This document shows, in pieces, positions 16,654-26,146 of a DNA stretch of 64,000 bases. Location: the NCBI RefSeq assembly GCF_002155695.1, contig NZ_MUYJ01000006.1:62001-126000 (forward strand). The letters are read 5' to 3'. Below the pieces are notes generated by a model. The model saw only the letters and a program-made list of their open reading frames with translations. It made no database searches and was not told the origin of the DNA. A program made the position numbers and the translations under genes. The stretch comes from Erythrobacter tepidarius. Its GTDB lineage: Bacteria; Pseudomonadota; Alphaproteobacteria; Sphingomonadales; Sphingomonadaceae. How positions within the stretch are numbered: position 1 is the stretch's first letter; each line of letters opens with the position of its first letter.

Positions 16654-18303
16654 ATGGACACTTTGCGCGGCCCATTCGACACTGGCGAGCCTGCCGATCG
16701 CGGCTGGGATGCGCCCGAGGATGACAGCCCCGAAACCCTCGTCCCGCACGACCTGCCGCCCGAAGCGATCGGCCAGGACGAGCGCCGGATGCAGGTGCGC
16801 GCCTATAATCACTGGGCGAGCCAGCTCGGCGATCGGATGTTCCCGCTGATCGACGATCTCGATCCGGCCAACCTGCCCGATTTCGGCCCTTACAGCGTGC
16901 TGCTCGACTTCACCGCTGGAATCGAGAACCCCGCCGTCCAGTTCCTCGGCGAGCGACTCAGGCAGGAATGCGGCGGCCATGGCACCATCAAGCACCTGTC
17001 GGACGTGCCGCCGCGCTCGCTGCTCAGCCGAATCACCGATCACTACATGCAGATTCTCTCCAATCAGGCGCCGATCGGGTTCGAGGCCGAATTCGTCAAC
17101 CAGCGCGGGGTGGAGATCCTCTATCGCGGCATCCTGCTGCCCTATTCCAGCAACGACGAGACGATCGACTTCATCTATGGCGTGATCAACTGGAAGGAGC
17201 TGGCCGACCAGCTGACCGCGGACGAGCTGCTGCTCGAGATCGACCAAGCGCTCGAACTCGGCAGCGAGCTGGAAGTGACCGGCGAAGCCTTGCGCCGCGC
17301 CGCCGATCCGGTCACCGACTGGGCGGATTCGCCCGCACACGAGGCCGAGGACGCATTTGCGGACAGCGGCCAATTCGACGCGGACGTGCGCGGGCAGGAC
17401 ATCCGCCCTCTGGCCGACTTCTCGGCCTATGCGCTCGACGCGGACGATGAGGAGTATGACGAGGACGAAGGCGAGGATAGCACCGCCGGCTACTCCTTCG
17501 CCTCGCTCGCCGATTATATCGAAGCGCCGGCCAAGAAAGCGATCGATCCGTCCAGCCTGCCCTATGATCCGGCGGCAGATGCCGATTTCGCTGCGCCCTA
17601 TGCCGACAGCCAGGCTCCCGACTTTGGCGCTCCCGACTCTGGCGGGCAGGCCACGGGTCTGGCGGACATGGTGTACGCCGCGGCAGTGCTGCCCGAGGAT
17701 GCGGGCCTCTACGACTGGCTCGCCGCAGCGCGCGAACTGGCGCAGGCCGCCGATGCCAGCGAGGACCGGAGCCGCAGCGCGCTCTATGCAGCGGTCAGCC
17801 GCGCCTATGACTTCTCGCTCGCCGCCGCCGCCGCGCCGGAAGACTATGCCGAACTGATCGCCGAAAGCGGCCTGACCGTGCAGGAACGCGCGCCGATGAC
17901 GCCGGTGGTCAAGCTCGTGTTCGGGCATGACTACGATAAGACCCGCCTGACCGAATATGCCGCCGTGCTGACCCACGCCCACCGCCTTGGGCTGGAGCGC
18001 GGCACGCTCGCGCGCTTCCTCAGCGAGGCCGAGGGCGGGATCAAGGGCGTGGTCAAGGCCGAACGCCGCCTGCGCCGCGCGGAGCAGGGCGCGGCGATCG
18101 ACGCGGAAAAGGGTATCCGCAAGGCGCTGGCTGAAAAGCTGCGCGCCCTGGAAGCCCTCACGCTCGCGGCGCTGGCCAGCGACGGCCCGGAATTCGCCCT
18201 GGTGATGGTGCGCCGTGATGCGCACGGCAATCTCGCCGTGCTCGGCGAGCTGCCCGAGGACGTGCCCCAGCTCGAACGCGCCGCCAAGAAGCTGGTGGGC
18301 TGA
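16654..18303 (+). CDS. PAS-domain protein with long acidic linker
   Basis: This 549-residue soluble protein is acidic. Residues about 40-185 resemble the alphaproteobacterial PAS_5 family: YNHWASQLGDRMFP, then ITDHYMQILSNQAPIGFEAEF, and GILLPYSSNDETIDFIYGVINW. The middle (about 215-350) is a low-complexity Asp/Glu/Ala linker with YDEDEGED. The C-terminal 200 residues are helical, with an Arg/Lys-rich segment (KAERRLRRAEQGA). No kinase, GGDEF or HTH domain is visible, so the output mode is unknown. Start: the ATG follows GGGGCGGAAA at about 12 nt spacing. Confidence 0.75.
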   Translation: MDTLRGPFDTGEPADRGWDAPEDDSPETLVPHDLPPEAIGQDERRMQVRAYNHWASQLGDRMFPLIDDLDPANLPDFGPYSVLLDFTAGIENPAVQFLGERLRQECGGHGTIKHLSDVPPRSLLSRITDHYMQILSNQAPIGFEAEFVNQRGVEILYRGILLPYSSNDETIDFIYGVINWKELADQLTADELLLEIDQALELGSELEVTGEALRRAADPVTDWADSPAHEAEDAFADSGQFDADVRGQDIRPLADFSAYALDADDEEYDEDEGEDSTAGYSFASLADYIEAPAKKAIDPSSLPYDPAADADFAAPYADSQAPDFGAPDSGGQATGLADMVYAAAVLPEDAGLYDWLAAARELAQAADASEDRSRSALYAAVSRAYDFSLAAAAAPEDYAELIAESGLTVQERAPMTPVVKLVFGHDYDKTRLTEYAAVLTHAHRLGLERGTLARFLSEAEGGIKGVVKAERRLRRAEQGAAIDAEKGIRKALAEKLRALEALTLAALASDGPEFALVMVRRDAHGNLAVLGELPEDVPQLERAAKKLVG

Positions 18304-18412
18304 GGGTTCCTGTTTTCGGGTTCGCGAGCGCGAATCCCAGGCCACCGACGGTGGCGCGCAAACAAAGGCGCTTCAGTTTGAGTTCATCGGGAATCGCGAT
18401 AGGGTGGCCGGG

Positions 18413-19780
18413 ATGCCTCGCCCCCGCTCTCTTGTCGCCAAGGCCCTTGCGCTGCTGGCAAGTCTGGTCATGGCCGTGCAGCCGGTGGCCGCGCAATCGA
18501 TCCTGCGCGATGCCGAGACCGAGGAACTGCTCAAGGACATGGCCGCCCCGCTGATCGAGGCGAGCGAGCTGGAACCCGGCAATGTCGAGTTGGTGCTGAT
18601 CAACGACGGCTCGATCAACGCCTTCGTCGCGGGCGGGCAGGCGATCTATGTCCACACCGGCCTGCTCAACGCCGCCGACACTGCCAACGAGGTGCAGGGC
18701 GTGCTCGCGCACGAACTCGGCCATATCACCGCCGGCCACGTGATCCGCTTCGGGGAGCGCACCAAGGCCGCCACCGGCATCACCCTGCTGTCGCTGCTGC
18801 TCGGCGTCGGGGCGGCGGTGGCAGGCGCGGGCGATGCAGCGATGGGCGCGATCATGGCCGGCCAGCAGGCGGCGATGGGCAGCTTTCTCGCCTATAACCG
18901 CGATCAGGAAGCCGCCACCGACCTTGCCGGCGCGCGTTACCTTTCGGGCGCGGGCATCTCGGGCCGCGGGATGATCTCCTTCTTCGAAAAGCTGCGCAAT
19001 TTCGAGATCCGCCGCGGCTACAGCCAGTCGGACGAGGCCACCTACATGCGCACCCACCCGCTGTCGGGTGACCGGGTTCAGACCCTGCGGAATCTGCTGG
19101 CCGAAGACCCCGCGTGGAACGCGCCCGACGATGCCGCGCTGCAGGAGCGGTTCGTCCGGGTCAAAGCCAAGCTCTACGGCTACCTCGCCGAACCGCGACG
19201 GGTGCTCAATGCCTATCCGCTGACCGACACCAGCATCCCGGCGCGTTATGCCCGCGCCTATGCCTATCACAAGGAAGCAAGGGTCGACATGGCGCTGGCC
19301 GAAGCCGAAGCGCTGCTCGCGGCCGAGCCGGACAATCCCTATTTCCTCGAGCTCAAGGGGCAGGTGCTGCTCGAATCCGGACGACCGCAGGAAGCGCTCG
19401 AGCCGCTGCGCCGTGCGACCGAGCTGACCCGCACCCATCCACTGATCGCCGGCCTGTTCGGCCACGCGCTGATCGCCACCGAAAACCAGGCCAACTACGC
19501 CGAGGCCGAGCGCGTGCTGCGCGCTGCCGTGGCGCGCGATCGCTACAATCCTTTCGCGTGGTATCAGCTCGGCGTGGTCTATGCCGCCAGCGGCGACATG
19601 GCGCGTGCGCACCTTGCCAGCGCGGAACAGCTGGTGATGAACCGCCGCTTTTCCGAGGCGCTGCAAAACGCCCAGGCCGCCGAGGCGGGCCTGCCCTATG
19701 GCTCGCCCGACTGGCTCCGCGCCCAGGATGTCGCGCTCGAAGCGCGCGCCGAACTGGAACGGATGCGCGACAAGCGCTAG
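18413..19780 (+). CDS. BepA-like periplasmic M48 metalloprotease with TPR domain
   Basis: This 455-residue protein has a signal peptide (1-27, VAA-Q). The zinc protease motif HELGH lies at 100-104, and the third ligand is in NRDQEAATDLAG. THPLSGDR is the conserved M48 tail of the catalytic domain. Residues about 260-455 form tetratricopeptide helices. This architecture is BepA/YfgC, an outer-membrane assembly protease and chaperone in the periplasm. The following gene encodes a DsbA-like oxidoreductase, which suits an envelope quality-control cluster, since BepA/LptD maturation depends on disulfides (inference). Confidence 0.9.
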   Translation: MPRPRSLVAKALALLASLVMAVQPVAAQSILRDAETEELLKDMAAPLIEASELEPGNVELVLINDGSINAFVAGGQAIYVHTGLLNAADTANEVQGVLAHELGHITAGHVIRFGERTKAATGITLLSLLLGVGAAVAGAGDAAMGAIMAGQQAAMGSFLAYNRDQEAATDLAGARYLSGAGISGRGMISFFEKLRNFEIRRGYSQSDEATYMRTHPLSGDRVQTLRNLLAEDPAWNAPDDAALQERFVRVKAKLYGYLAEPRRVLNAYPLTDTSIPARYARAYAYHKEARVDMALAEAEALLAAEPDNPYFLELKGQVLLESGRPQEALEPLRRATELTRTHPLIAGLFGHALIATENQANYAEAERVLRAAVARDRYNPFAWYQLGVVYAASGDMARAHLASAEQLVMNRRFSEALQNAQAAEAGLPYGSPDWLRAQDVALEARAELERMRDKR

Positions 19781-19815
19781 GGTTGGCTATTACTGCCGCT
19801 GCCGACGGAACCCCG

Positions 19816-20508
19816 ATGCCCCAGTCTTCGCTGCACAACACCCTGCTGACTGCGCTCACCGCGCTGGCGTTCGGCTTTCTCGGCGCGGCCATCTGGTCCT
19901 ATGCCGGGCTGGCGGACAACCGCACCCGCCGCTTCCTGCTCGACAACCCCGACATGCTGCCACAGATGGTCGAGGCCTACGAGGCGCAGGAGGCCGAGAA
20001 ACGGCTCGCCGGGATGGGCGACGAGGTCTTCACTCCCTTCCCTGGCGTGGTGCTCGGCAATCCGCAAGGCACCAAGGTGCTGGTCGAGTTCACCGACTAC
20101 AACTGCCCCTATTGCGAGGCGAGCCTGAAGGACGTGAACCGGCTGGTGGCCGAGGATCCACAGCTCAAGGTGGTGATCCGCGAGTGGCCGATTTTCGAGG
20201 GCAGCGATGCAGCCGCGCGGATGGCGCTTGCGGCGGGCCTGCAAGGCAAGTATCGCGCCTTCCACGATGCAATGTTCCGGCTCGGCGACGTGCGCGCCGC
20301 CGCCAGCGCCGCCGGGCTCGACATGGCCCGGGCCGAAGCCGATGCCGCCTCGGATGCGGTGACGGCGGAGATCGCAAATAATCTCGAGCTCGCCCGCGCG
20401 CTGGGCTTCACCGGCACCCCGGCATGGATCGCGGGGCACAAGCCGATCGGCGGGGCGGTCGGCTATGACAGGCTCAAGGCGGCGCTGGACGAAAGCCCGC
20501 CGGGATGA
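19816..20508 (+). CDS. DsbA family thiol-disulfide oxidoreductase, membrane-anchored
   Basis: The 230-residue protein has an N-terminal membrane anchor or signal (about 8-31). A helical N-terminal region is followed by a thioredoxin fold with the active site C97-P-Y-C100 in VEFTDYNCPYC and the cis-proline loop GTPAW. This is the Com1-like DsbA group (PF13462-type) of alphaproteobacteria. It probably acts in the periplasm on disulfide formation or isomerisation. Its end overlaps the next gene by ATGA, and it follows the BepA-like protease. Confidence 0.88.
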   Translation: MPQSSLHNTLLTALTALAFGFLGAAIWSYAGLADNRTRRFLLDNPDMLPQMVEAYEAQEAEKRLAGMGDEVFTPFPGVVLGNPQGTKVLVEFTDYNCPYCEASLKDVNRLVAEDPQLKVVIREWPIFEGSDAAARMALAAGLQGKYRAFHDAMFRLGDVRAAASAAGLDMARAEADAASDAVTAEIANNLELARALGFTGTPAWIAGHKPIGGAVGYDRLKAALDESPPG

Positions 20509-21503
20509 CGCGCGCCCTGTTGGCGGGTGCGTTGCTGCTGGCCGCTCCGCTTGCCGCCCAGCCCGCTCCCATGATCGACTATGCTGCCGAACGCGCCGTG
20601 ATCAGTCGGTTTCAGGATGCCGACCAGCGCTTGCAGGACGTGGGCTGGCGCCTCGCGCGCGGCAATGCCGGCTTCTGCCCCAAGGTGGTGGCCTCGGTTG
20701 GCCTGCAGTTGCAGGACATGGCGAGCTACGGCGCGCCCGAGATTGCCCGCAAGGCGCTCGGCCTGACCGGCGACTTCGCGGTGCAGACCGCCGCGCGGGG
20801 ATCGCCCGCCGCGCTCGCGCAGGGCGTGACGCGCAACCGCGAGATCATCCGGCTTGAGCGCCTCGACCCCAATGCCTGGCCCGCGGGCAAGGCGATGGAC
20901 TGGCAGCGGCTGTTATGGGCGCATGATCACGTCGAGGCGATGCTGGCCGAGCAGGGCAGCATCACCATCGGCTTTGCCGACGGGGCCGAGGTGCAGCTCC
21001 GGCCGGTCGCGGTCTGCGCCAGCCGGTTCGAGCTGATGGGCGAGGGCGACATGGCGGTGGCCGATGGCAGCCGGGTGGTGATCGGGATCGACTTTCCCGC
21101 TTTCGCCTATCCCGAGGAAGACCTGTTCGCCGCGCTGGTGGCACACGAACTGGCGCACAACGTGCTCGGACATGACGCATGGCTCGACACGCACGGGCGC
21201 AGCCGCCGCCATGTGCGCCGCACCGAGCGCGAGGCCGACCGGCTGATGCCGTGGCTGCTCGCCAATGCCGGCTATGATCCGGCAGCCGCCGCGCGCTTCT
21301 GGGACCGCTGGGGCAGGAAACATGATTCCGGGTGGCTGATGCTGCGCAACCATGACGGCTGGGACGAGCGGGTGGAATTCGTCACGGCCGAACTGCCGCT
21401 GATCGCGGAACTGATGGCCCGCGAGGGCCGCGCCGACTGGAGCCGGCATTTCCGCCGCGAAATCGATCCCGCGGGCGGGCTGATGCCGGATGCGCGGCCA
21501 TGA
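20505..21503 (+). CDS. Secreted M48-like zinc metallopeptidase
   Basis: This 332-residue protein has a signal peptide (1-20). A zinc motif, HELAH, is at 214-218, with downstream TEREADRL supplying the likely third ligand glutamate. The N-terminal half has a PDZ-like beta pattern (about 125-180) but I cannot assign it firmly. This is an uncharacterised M48-type peptidase found in Erythrobacteraceae-like genomes. It is translationally coupled to the DsbA-like gene, so three consecutive envelope genes are two putative proteases around an oxidoreductase. Confidence 0.75.
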   Translation: MTRALLAGALLLAAPLAAQPAPMIDYAAERAVISRFQDADQRLQDVGWRLARGNAGFCPKVVASVGLQLQDMASYGAPEIARKALGLTGDFAVQTAARGSPAALAQGVTRNREIIRLERLDPNAWPAGKAMDWQRLLWAHDHVEAMLAEQGSITIGFADGAEVQLRPVAVCASRFELMGEGDMAVADGSRVVIGIDFPAFAYPEEDLFAALVAHELAHNVLGHDAWLDTHGRSRRHVRRTEREADRLMPWLLANAGYDPAAAARFWDRWGRKHDSGWLMLRNHDGWDERVEFVTAELPLIAELMAREGRADWSRHFRREIDPAGGLMPDARP

Positions 21504-21589
21504 CCGCTGCGCCGAGCCGTTGCGCGGGCGCGACCCCTTGCGCGAATTGCGGTGCGGTTTCGGACGAAATGGGTTAGACCGCACAGCCT

Positions 21590-22825
21590 ATGGCAGTGCT
21601 CCAGCTCAAGCCGGCGCCGTTCTTCGCGAGCAAGAACCGGGCGTTCTGGAACCTCCAGCTGGCCGGCTGGGGCGCGGCTTTCCTGCTGCGCGCGGTCTCG
21701 GCACTGGCCAACCAGCAGCCTTTCGATCTGCTCGCGCTGATCCTCGTCACCACCATCACCGGCTTTTCGATAAGCCTGATCCTCTCGGTGATCTACCGCA
21801 AGCTGATCCACCAGCAGCCGCTGGTGACCTGGGGCGTGACCGCGCTGGTGCTGTTCGTGGCGGTGCTGCTGCACGCCTCGATCGATGCCTGGGTGCAGGG
21901 GGTCTATTACGGCGCCACCCGCGAGACGAGCTTCGTGCAGCGGCTGATCGGCCTGCTCTACCTGCCGCTCACGCTGCTGGGCGGGTGGAGCGCGCTTTAC
22001 TACGCGATCAACTTCTTCCTCACGGTCGAACGGCAGGCCGACCGGCTGGAACGGCTGGAGGCGCAGGCGACCGCCGCGCAGCTGGCGATGCTGCGTTACC
22101 AGCTCAACCCCCATTTCCTGTTCAACACGCTCAATTCGATCTCGACGCTGGTGCTGCTGAAGCAGACCGAGCCGGCCAATGCCATGCTCACCCGCCTGTC
22201 GGGTTTCCTGCGCCACACGCTGGTCGCCGAACCGGGCAGTCAGGTCAGCCTCGCGCAGGAGATCGAGACCTTGCAGCTCTATCTCGATATCGAGCGGATG
22301 CGCTTCGAGGAGCGCCTGCGCACCCATTTCGAGATCGAGGATGCGGCGATGGATGCGCAACTGCCGGCGATGTTGCTGCAACCGCTGGTCGAGAACGCGA
22401 TCAAATACGCCGTCAGCCCGCAGGAGGAAGGCGCGCGCATTTCGCTGACCGCGCGGGTGATCGGTGACCGGCTGCGCCTGACGGTCGAGGATACCGGGCC
22501 GGGGGCAGAGCAGCCGCAGCTCTTCGACCGGACGCATCCCGACGAGCTTCGGGCCGAGATACGCTCGGGTCACACGCCGGGCCGTCCGGTCTCGACCGGC
22601 GTGGGCCTCGCCAATATCCGCAACCGGCTGATGCAGGCCTATGGCGAGGCGCATCTGTTCGAGACCCGCTCGGAACCCGGCGGCGGCTTCACCGTGCTGA
22701 TCGAGATCCCCTTCGTCCGCGCCGCCAAGTCCGAACCGCAGGCGCCGCCCGCCCCTGCCGTCTCCCCCGGCGCGCAGGTCATTGCCTTCACCCCCCCGCA
22801 ACGAGCATCGGGAACCCCCGCATGA
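21590..22825 (+). CDS. LytS/YehU-type sensor histidine kinase
   Basis: This 411-residue membrane kinase has four hydrophobic segments within residues 25-145, then a short coiled coil (about 147-170). The His_kinase family box is RYQLNPHFLFNTLNSI with phosphoacceptor H175. The HATPase domain has the N-box LQPLVENAIKYAV, DTGPGA, and GVGLANIRNRL. No periplasmic sensor domain is visible, so the signal is probably sensed in the membrane. The stop overlaps the LytTR regulator start by ATGA, which makes the pair a two-component system. Confidence 0.9.
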   Translation: MAVLQLKPAPFFASKNRAFWNLQLAGWGAAFLLRAVSALANQQPFDLLALILVTTITGFSISLILSVIYRKLIHQQPLVTWGVTALVLFVAVLLHASIDAWVQGVYYGATRETSFVQRLIGLLYLPLTLLGGWSALYYAINFFLTVERQADRLERLEAQATAAQLAMLRYQLNPHFLFNTLNSISTLVLLKQTEPANAMLTRLSGFLRHTLVAEPGSQVSLAQEIETLQLYLDIERMRFEERLRTHFEIEDAAMDAQLPAMLLQPLVENAIKYAVSPQEEGARISLTARVIGDRLRLTVEDTGPGAEQPQLFDRTHPDELRAEIRSGHTPGRPVSTGVGLANIRNRLMQAYGEAHLFETRSEPGGGFTVLIEIPFVRAAKSEPQAPPAPAVSPGAQVIAFTPPQRASGTPA

Positions 22826-23628
22826 CTATCAGAACCATCCTTGTCGACGACGAGAAACTCGCCATTCAGGGCTTGCAGCTGCGCCTGCAACCCTACGAGG
22901 ACGTCGAGATCATCGACACCTGCGCCAACGGGCGCGAGGCGATCCGCAAGATCAAGACCGAAAAGCCCGATCTGGTGTTTCTCGACATCCAGATGCCCGG
23001 CTTCGACGGCTTTTCGGTCGTCAAGGGCGTGATGGATATCGAACCGCCGCTGTTCGTCTTCGTCACCGCCTATGAAGAGCACGCGATCCGCGCCTTCGAG
23101 GCCAATGCGGTCAACTACCTGATGAAGCCGGTCGACGAGCAGAAGCTGGCCGACACCATCGAACGCGTGCGCCAGCGCCTTGCCGAAAAGAAATCGGCCG
23201 AAGACGCGGGCCAGCTGCTCGACGTGCTCGCCGAAGTCGCTCCGGAGCGCGCCGCCGATTTCGTCGAGACCACCGCCGCCGCCACCGAAAGCGAGGGCCG
23301 CTTCGAGAAGCTGATCAACGTCAAGGACCGCGGCCAGATCTTCCGTGTCGAAGTGGACAGGATCGAGCATATCGAGGCCGCGGGCGATTACATGATCATC
23401 TCCACCGGCGACAATTCGCTGGTGCTGCGCGAGACGATGAAGGACCTCGAACGCCGTCTCGACCCGCGCAAGTTCCAGCGCGTCCACCGCTCGACCATCG
23501 TCAATCTCGATCTGGTGCGGCAGGTGCGCCCGCACACCAACGGCGAATGCTTTCTGGTGCTGGAAAGCGGCACGGAGGTAAAGGTGTCGCGTTCGTACCG
23601 GGACGTGGTGGCGCGCTTCGTGCATTGA
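22822..23628 (+). CDS. LytTR-type response regulator
   Basis: This 268-residue protein has a receiver domain (1-115) with acidic pocket D9-D10, phosphoacceptor D55 (LVFLDIQMPG) and K102 (YLMKPVDE). A linker follows, then a LytTR DNA-binding domain (about 165-268) with the characteristic HRSTIVNLDLV and SYRDVVARF ends. It is the partner of the immediately upstream LytS-type kinase. Target genes are not evident in the window. Confidence 0.92.
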   Translation: MTIRTILVDDEKLAIQGLQLRLQPYEDVEIIDTCANGREAIRKIKTEKPDLVFLDIQMPGFDGFSVVKGVMDIEPPLFVFVTAYEEHAIRAFEANAVNYLMKPVDEQKLADTIERVRQRLAEKKSAEDAGQLLDVLAEVAPERAADFVETTAAATESEGRFEKLINVKDRGQIFRVEVDRIEHIEAAGDYMIISTGDNSLVLRETMKDLERRLDPRKFQRVHRSTIVNLDLVRQVRPHTNGECFLVLESGTEVKVSRSYRDVVARFVH

Positions 23629-23699
23629 TCTTCGCGTGGCTGCCCCGGCGGGCGCAGCGTGGTGCTTGCGGTGCCTGCGGCTCGGTTTAATGTGCCAGC

Positions 23700-24575
23700 A
23701 TGACTGATTTCACCCTCCCCGGCTTCGACCTCGCCGCCTTTATCCGCGCGACGCTGGCCGAGGACTTGGGCGAGGGCCTGCCCGGCGGCGGGCGGGATGT
23801 GACCTCGGAAAGCGTGATCCCCGCCGAGGCGCGCTTTTCGGGGGTGATGGACAGCCGCGATGCGATCGTCGTCGCCGGCCTGCCTCTGGCCGCAGCCTTC
23901 TTCCGGCACCTCGACCCCGATTGCACCATCGAGGCGGGCGTGCACGATGGCGACAAGGTGCCCGCAGGCACCGATCTGATGCGGATCGCGGGCAAGGCGC
24001 GGGCGCTGCTCACCGCCGAACGCAGCGCGCTCAACATCGTCCAGCATCTCTCCGGCATCGCCACGCTCACCCAGCAATATGTCACCGCGATGCGTGGCCC
24101 CGGCGGCAATCCCGCCTGCACGCTGCTCGACACCCGCAAGACCATACCGGGCCTCAGGGTGCTGGAAAAATATGCCACCCGCATGGGCGGCGCGCAGAAC
24201 CACCGCATGGGGCTATGGGATGCGGCGATGATCAAGGACAATCACGTCGCGGTGGCGGGCAGCGTCGAGGAGGCGGTGCGCCGGGCGCGGCAAGCGGGGG
24301 TGGCGCGGATCATCTGCGAGGTCGACCGGCTCGACCAGATCGAACCCGCATTGGCCGCGGGGGCGGATCACTTGCTGCTCGACAATATGGACCCGCAGAT
24401 GCTGGCCGAGGCTGTCCGTCTGGTCGCAGGCCGCGTGCCGACCGAGGCGAGCGGCGGGGTGAACCTCGATACCATCGCGGCCAAGGCGGCGAGCGGGGTG
24501 GACTACATCTCTGTCGGCCGCCTCACCCAAAGCGCGCCTGCGGCGGACATCGGACTGGATTTCAAGCCGCTATGA
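23700..24575 (+). CDS. nadC: Nicotinate-nucleotide pyrophosphorylase (carboxylating), NadC
   Basis: This 291-residue quinolinate phosphoribosyltransferase converts quinolinate and PRPP to nicotinate mononucleotide, CO2 and PPi in de novo NAD synthesis. Family motifs are visible: EDLGEGLPGGGRDVTSE, ERSALNIVQHLSGIAT, TLLDTRKTIPGLR, KDNHVAVAG, EVDRLDQ, and the C-terminal GVDYISVGRLTQSA. It has the full usual length. No nadA or nadB lies next to it in the window. The stop overlaps the next gene (ATGA). Confidence 0.95.
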   Translation: MTDFTLPGFDLAAFIRATLAEDLGEGLPGGGRDVTSESVIPAEARFSGVMDSRDAIVVAGLPLAAAFFRHLDPDCTIEAGVHDGDKVPAGTDLMRIAGKARALLTAERSALNIVQHLSGIATLTQQYVTAMRGPGGNPACTLLDTRKTIPGLRVLEKYATRMGGAQNHRMGLWDAAMIKDNHVAVAGSVEEAVRRARQAGVARIICEVDRLDQIEPALAAGADHLLLDNMDPQMLAEAVRLVAGRVPTEASGGVNLDTIAAKAASGVDYISVGRLTQSAPAADIGLDFKPL

Positions 24576-25009
24576 TCGCGCTCTCGCGGCCGCGTCCGCG
24601 CAGCATCACGATCTTCGCGGTGATGTTCCTTGCCGCAGCCGTGCTTTCCTGCATCGATGGTTTGGTGCGGATTCCGGTGACGCTGAAATCGCAAGACGCC
24701 TATTCGTGGCTGACGCGGGATTTTCTGATCGTGTGGCACAGCGCATGGCTTTCGATCGCGCTGATTCCGGTTGCGATGGTGTGGCTGTCGGCCTTGCGCA
24801 TCGCCCGCTGGCTGGTGGCAAGCGTTACGCTGTTCAAGCTGGCGGGCTTTGTTCTGATGCTGCCGGGCTTGCCGATGCTGTTGCGGATGCAACCGCTGGG
24901 GGTCGCCTCGCTCGCGCTGGGCGTGCCGGCGGCGGCGCTGCTGTTCACGCCCGCGAGTAACCGATGGTTCGCGCGCAAGGGAGGGGAAGAGGTTGCGGTG
25001 TTCGAATAG
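24572..25009 (+). CDS. Small integral membrane protein of unknown function
   Basis: This 145-residue protein has four hydrophobic segments (about 14-34, 50-72, 80-105, 110-130) and charged ends. No family is recognised. It is translationally coupled to nadC by ATGA and its 3' end overlaps the TTG start of the RNase T2 gene by 17 nt, so it sits in the nadC operon. A housekeeping link to NAD metabolism is possible but not shown. Confidence 0.65.
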   Translation: MIALSRPRPRSITIFAVMFLAAAVLSCIDGLVRIPVTLKSQDAYSWLTRDFLIVWHSAWLSIALIPVAMVWLSALRIARWLVASVTLFKLAGFVLMLPGLPMLLRMQPLGVASLALGVPAAALLFTPASNRWFARKGGEEVAVFE

Positions 25010-25709
25010 CGCTCTCGCTGCCCTGTTGCTGGTGCTGCCCGCCGCCGCCCCAACAACGGCGAGCGCGCAGGCCTACCAGTGCCGCGCCCCGCAGGTGCGC
25101 AGCGTGCCGCAGGTCGCGCCCGACGGCCCGCGCCGCTCGCTGCCGGTCACCGGCTACACCCTTGCGCTGAGCTGGAGTCCCGAATTCTGCAAGCCGCGCG
25201 CCGGGCAGCGCGCCCACGCGGCGCAGTGCTCCGGCACCACCGGCAGTTTCGGCCTCGTCGTCCACGGGCTGTGGCCGGAGTCCGGGCAGCGCTGGCCGCA
25301 GTGGTGCACCCCCGAAGCCCCGCTCACCCCGGCGGACATTCGCGGGGCGATGTGCATGATGCCGTCGGAACGCCTGATCGCCCGCCAATGGGCCAAGCAC
25401 GGTTCCTGCATGGTCAGCAATCCGGCCGCCTATCTCAAGATTACCCGCATCCTGTGGGCCTCGCTGCGCATCCCCGATTACCGCCGCATCGCCTACGAGA
25501 AAGATCTCACCGCCGGTCGCATCCGCGCCGCCTTTGCCGATGCCAATCCTGGCATCCCGCCGGGCGCGATCGGCGTGAAGCTCAACCCGCGCGGCTGGCT
25601 GGAGGAGCTGCGGCTGTGCTACGCCAAGACCTTCCGGCCCGGGCGCTGCTCGCCCGCGCGCTTCGGAGCGAAGGACAGCGCCCCGGCCCAGATTTGGCGG
25701 GGGCTATAG
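24993..25709 (+). CDS. Secreted ribonuclease T2 family protein
   Basis: This 238-residue protein has a signal peptide (1-25). The RNase T2 active-site segments CAS I (GLVVHGLWPE) and CAS II (ARQWAKHGSCM) are both intact, giving the catalytic histidines and the KHG lysine. Several cysteines support disulfides. It probably degrades RNA in the periplasm or outside for phosphate or nucleoside scavenging. The start is an unusual TTG, chosen because it follows the strong purine-rich site GGGAGGGGAAGAGG and gives the signal peptide. It ends 6 nt into a convergent gene. Confidence 0.88.
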   Translation: MRCSNSALAALLLVLPAAAPTTASAQAYQCRAPQVRSVPQVAPDGPRRSLPVTGYTLALSWSPEFCKPRAGQRAHAAQCSGTTGSFGLVVHGLWPESGQRWPQWCTPEAPLTPADIRGAMCMMPSERLIARQWAKHGSCMVSNPAAYLKITRILWASLRIPDYRRIAYEKDLTAGRIRAAFADANPGIPPGAIGVKLNPRGWLEELRLCYAKTFRPGRCSPARFGAKDSAPAQIWRGL

Positions 25710-25946
25710 CGCGCAAGGGCGCCGGTTCTCCACGAGCCATACCCGGATCGCGGATGCGAGGCCGGGCGGGGTGGGCGACTTGATCCGCTCGGCATCGATC
25801 CGCGCCACCAGCGCGGCCACGGCCACGCCTTCGGCCACGGCGGCCTCGCGCAGCAGTTCCCAGAACAGCGGTTCGAGGCTGATCGAGGTCTTGTGCCCGG
25901 CAATCGCCAGGCTGCGTTTGACCGGCGGGTGATAGGGGTTGGTCAT
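25704..25946 (-). CDS. Ribbon-helix-helix domain protein
   Basis: This 80-residue protein belongs to the RHH_4 family (aryl-sulfate-sulfotransferase-like RHH group). Its SLAIAGHKTSISLEPLFWELL gives the DNA-binding strand, followed by an amphipathic helix pair and the tail SAIRVWLVEN. It is probably a small DNA-binding or regulatory protein of unknown target. The ATG at 25946 was chosen over one 30 nt upstream because family members begin near NPYHPPVKRS. Its 3' end overlaps the RNase T2 gene by 6 nt (convergent). Confidence 0.8.
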   Translation of the reverse strand: MTNPYHPPVKRSLAIAGHKTSISLEPLFWELLREAAVAEGVAVAALVARIDAERIKSPTPPGLASAIRVWLVENRRPCAL

Positions 25947-26060
25947 CGCCGCAGGATAGGCGCTGTCGGACGGCAAGGAATAGGAAAAATTCGCGGTGGG
26001 GCGAGGCGGCCCGCCCCCTCAAAGTGCCGCGATGTCCGACCACCACGATGCCCTGGCCGA

Positions 26061-26082
26061 CAAGCACAAGCACAAGCACAAG
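26061..26082. repeat. Short tandem repeat CACAAG
   Basis: About 3.7 copies of a 6-nt unit (CAAGCA/CACAAG) occur in the gap between the RHH gene and the acetoacetyl-CoA reductase gene. The repeat would encode alternating Lys-His in a 46-codon plus-strand frame starting at 26032 that runs into the reductase 3' end. That frame has no good ribosome site. Confidence 0.7.
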
Positions 26083-26146
26083 CGGGGCTTGCGGCCACCG
26101 GTTGGCCGGAGCGCGGTTCCTCCCCGCCTGGCTGCGCCAAGCGGCA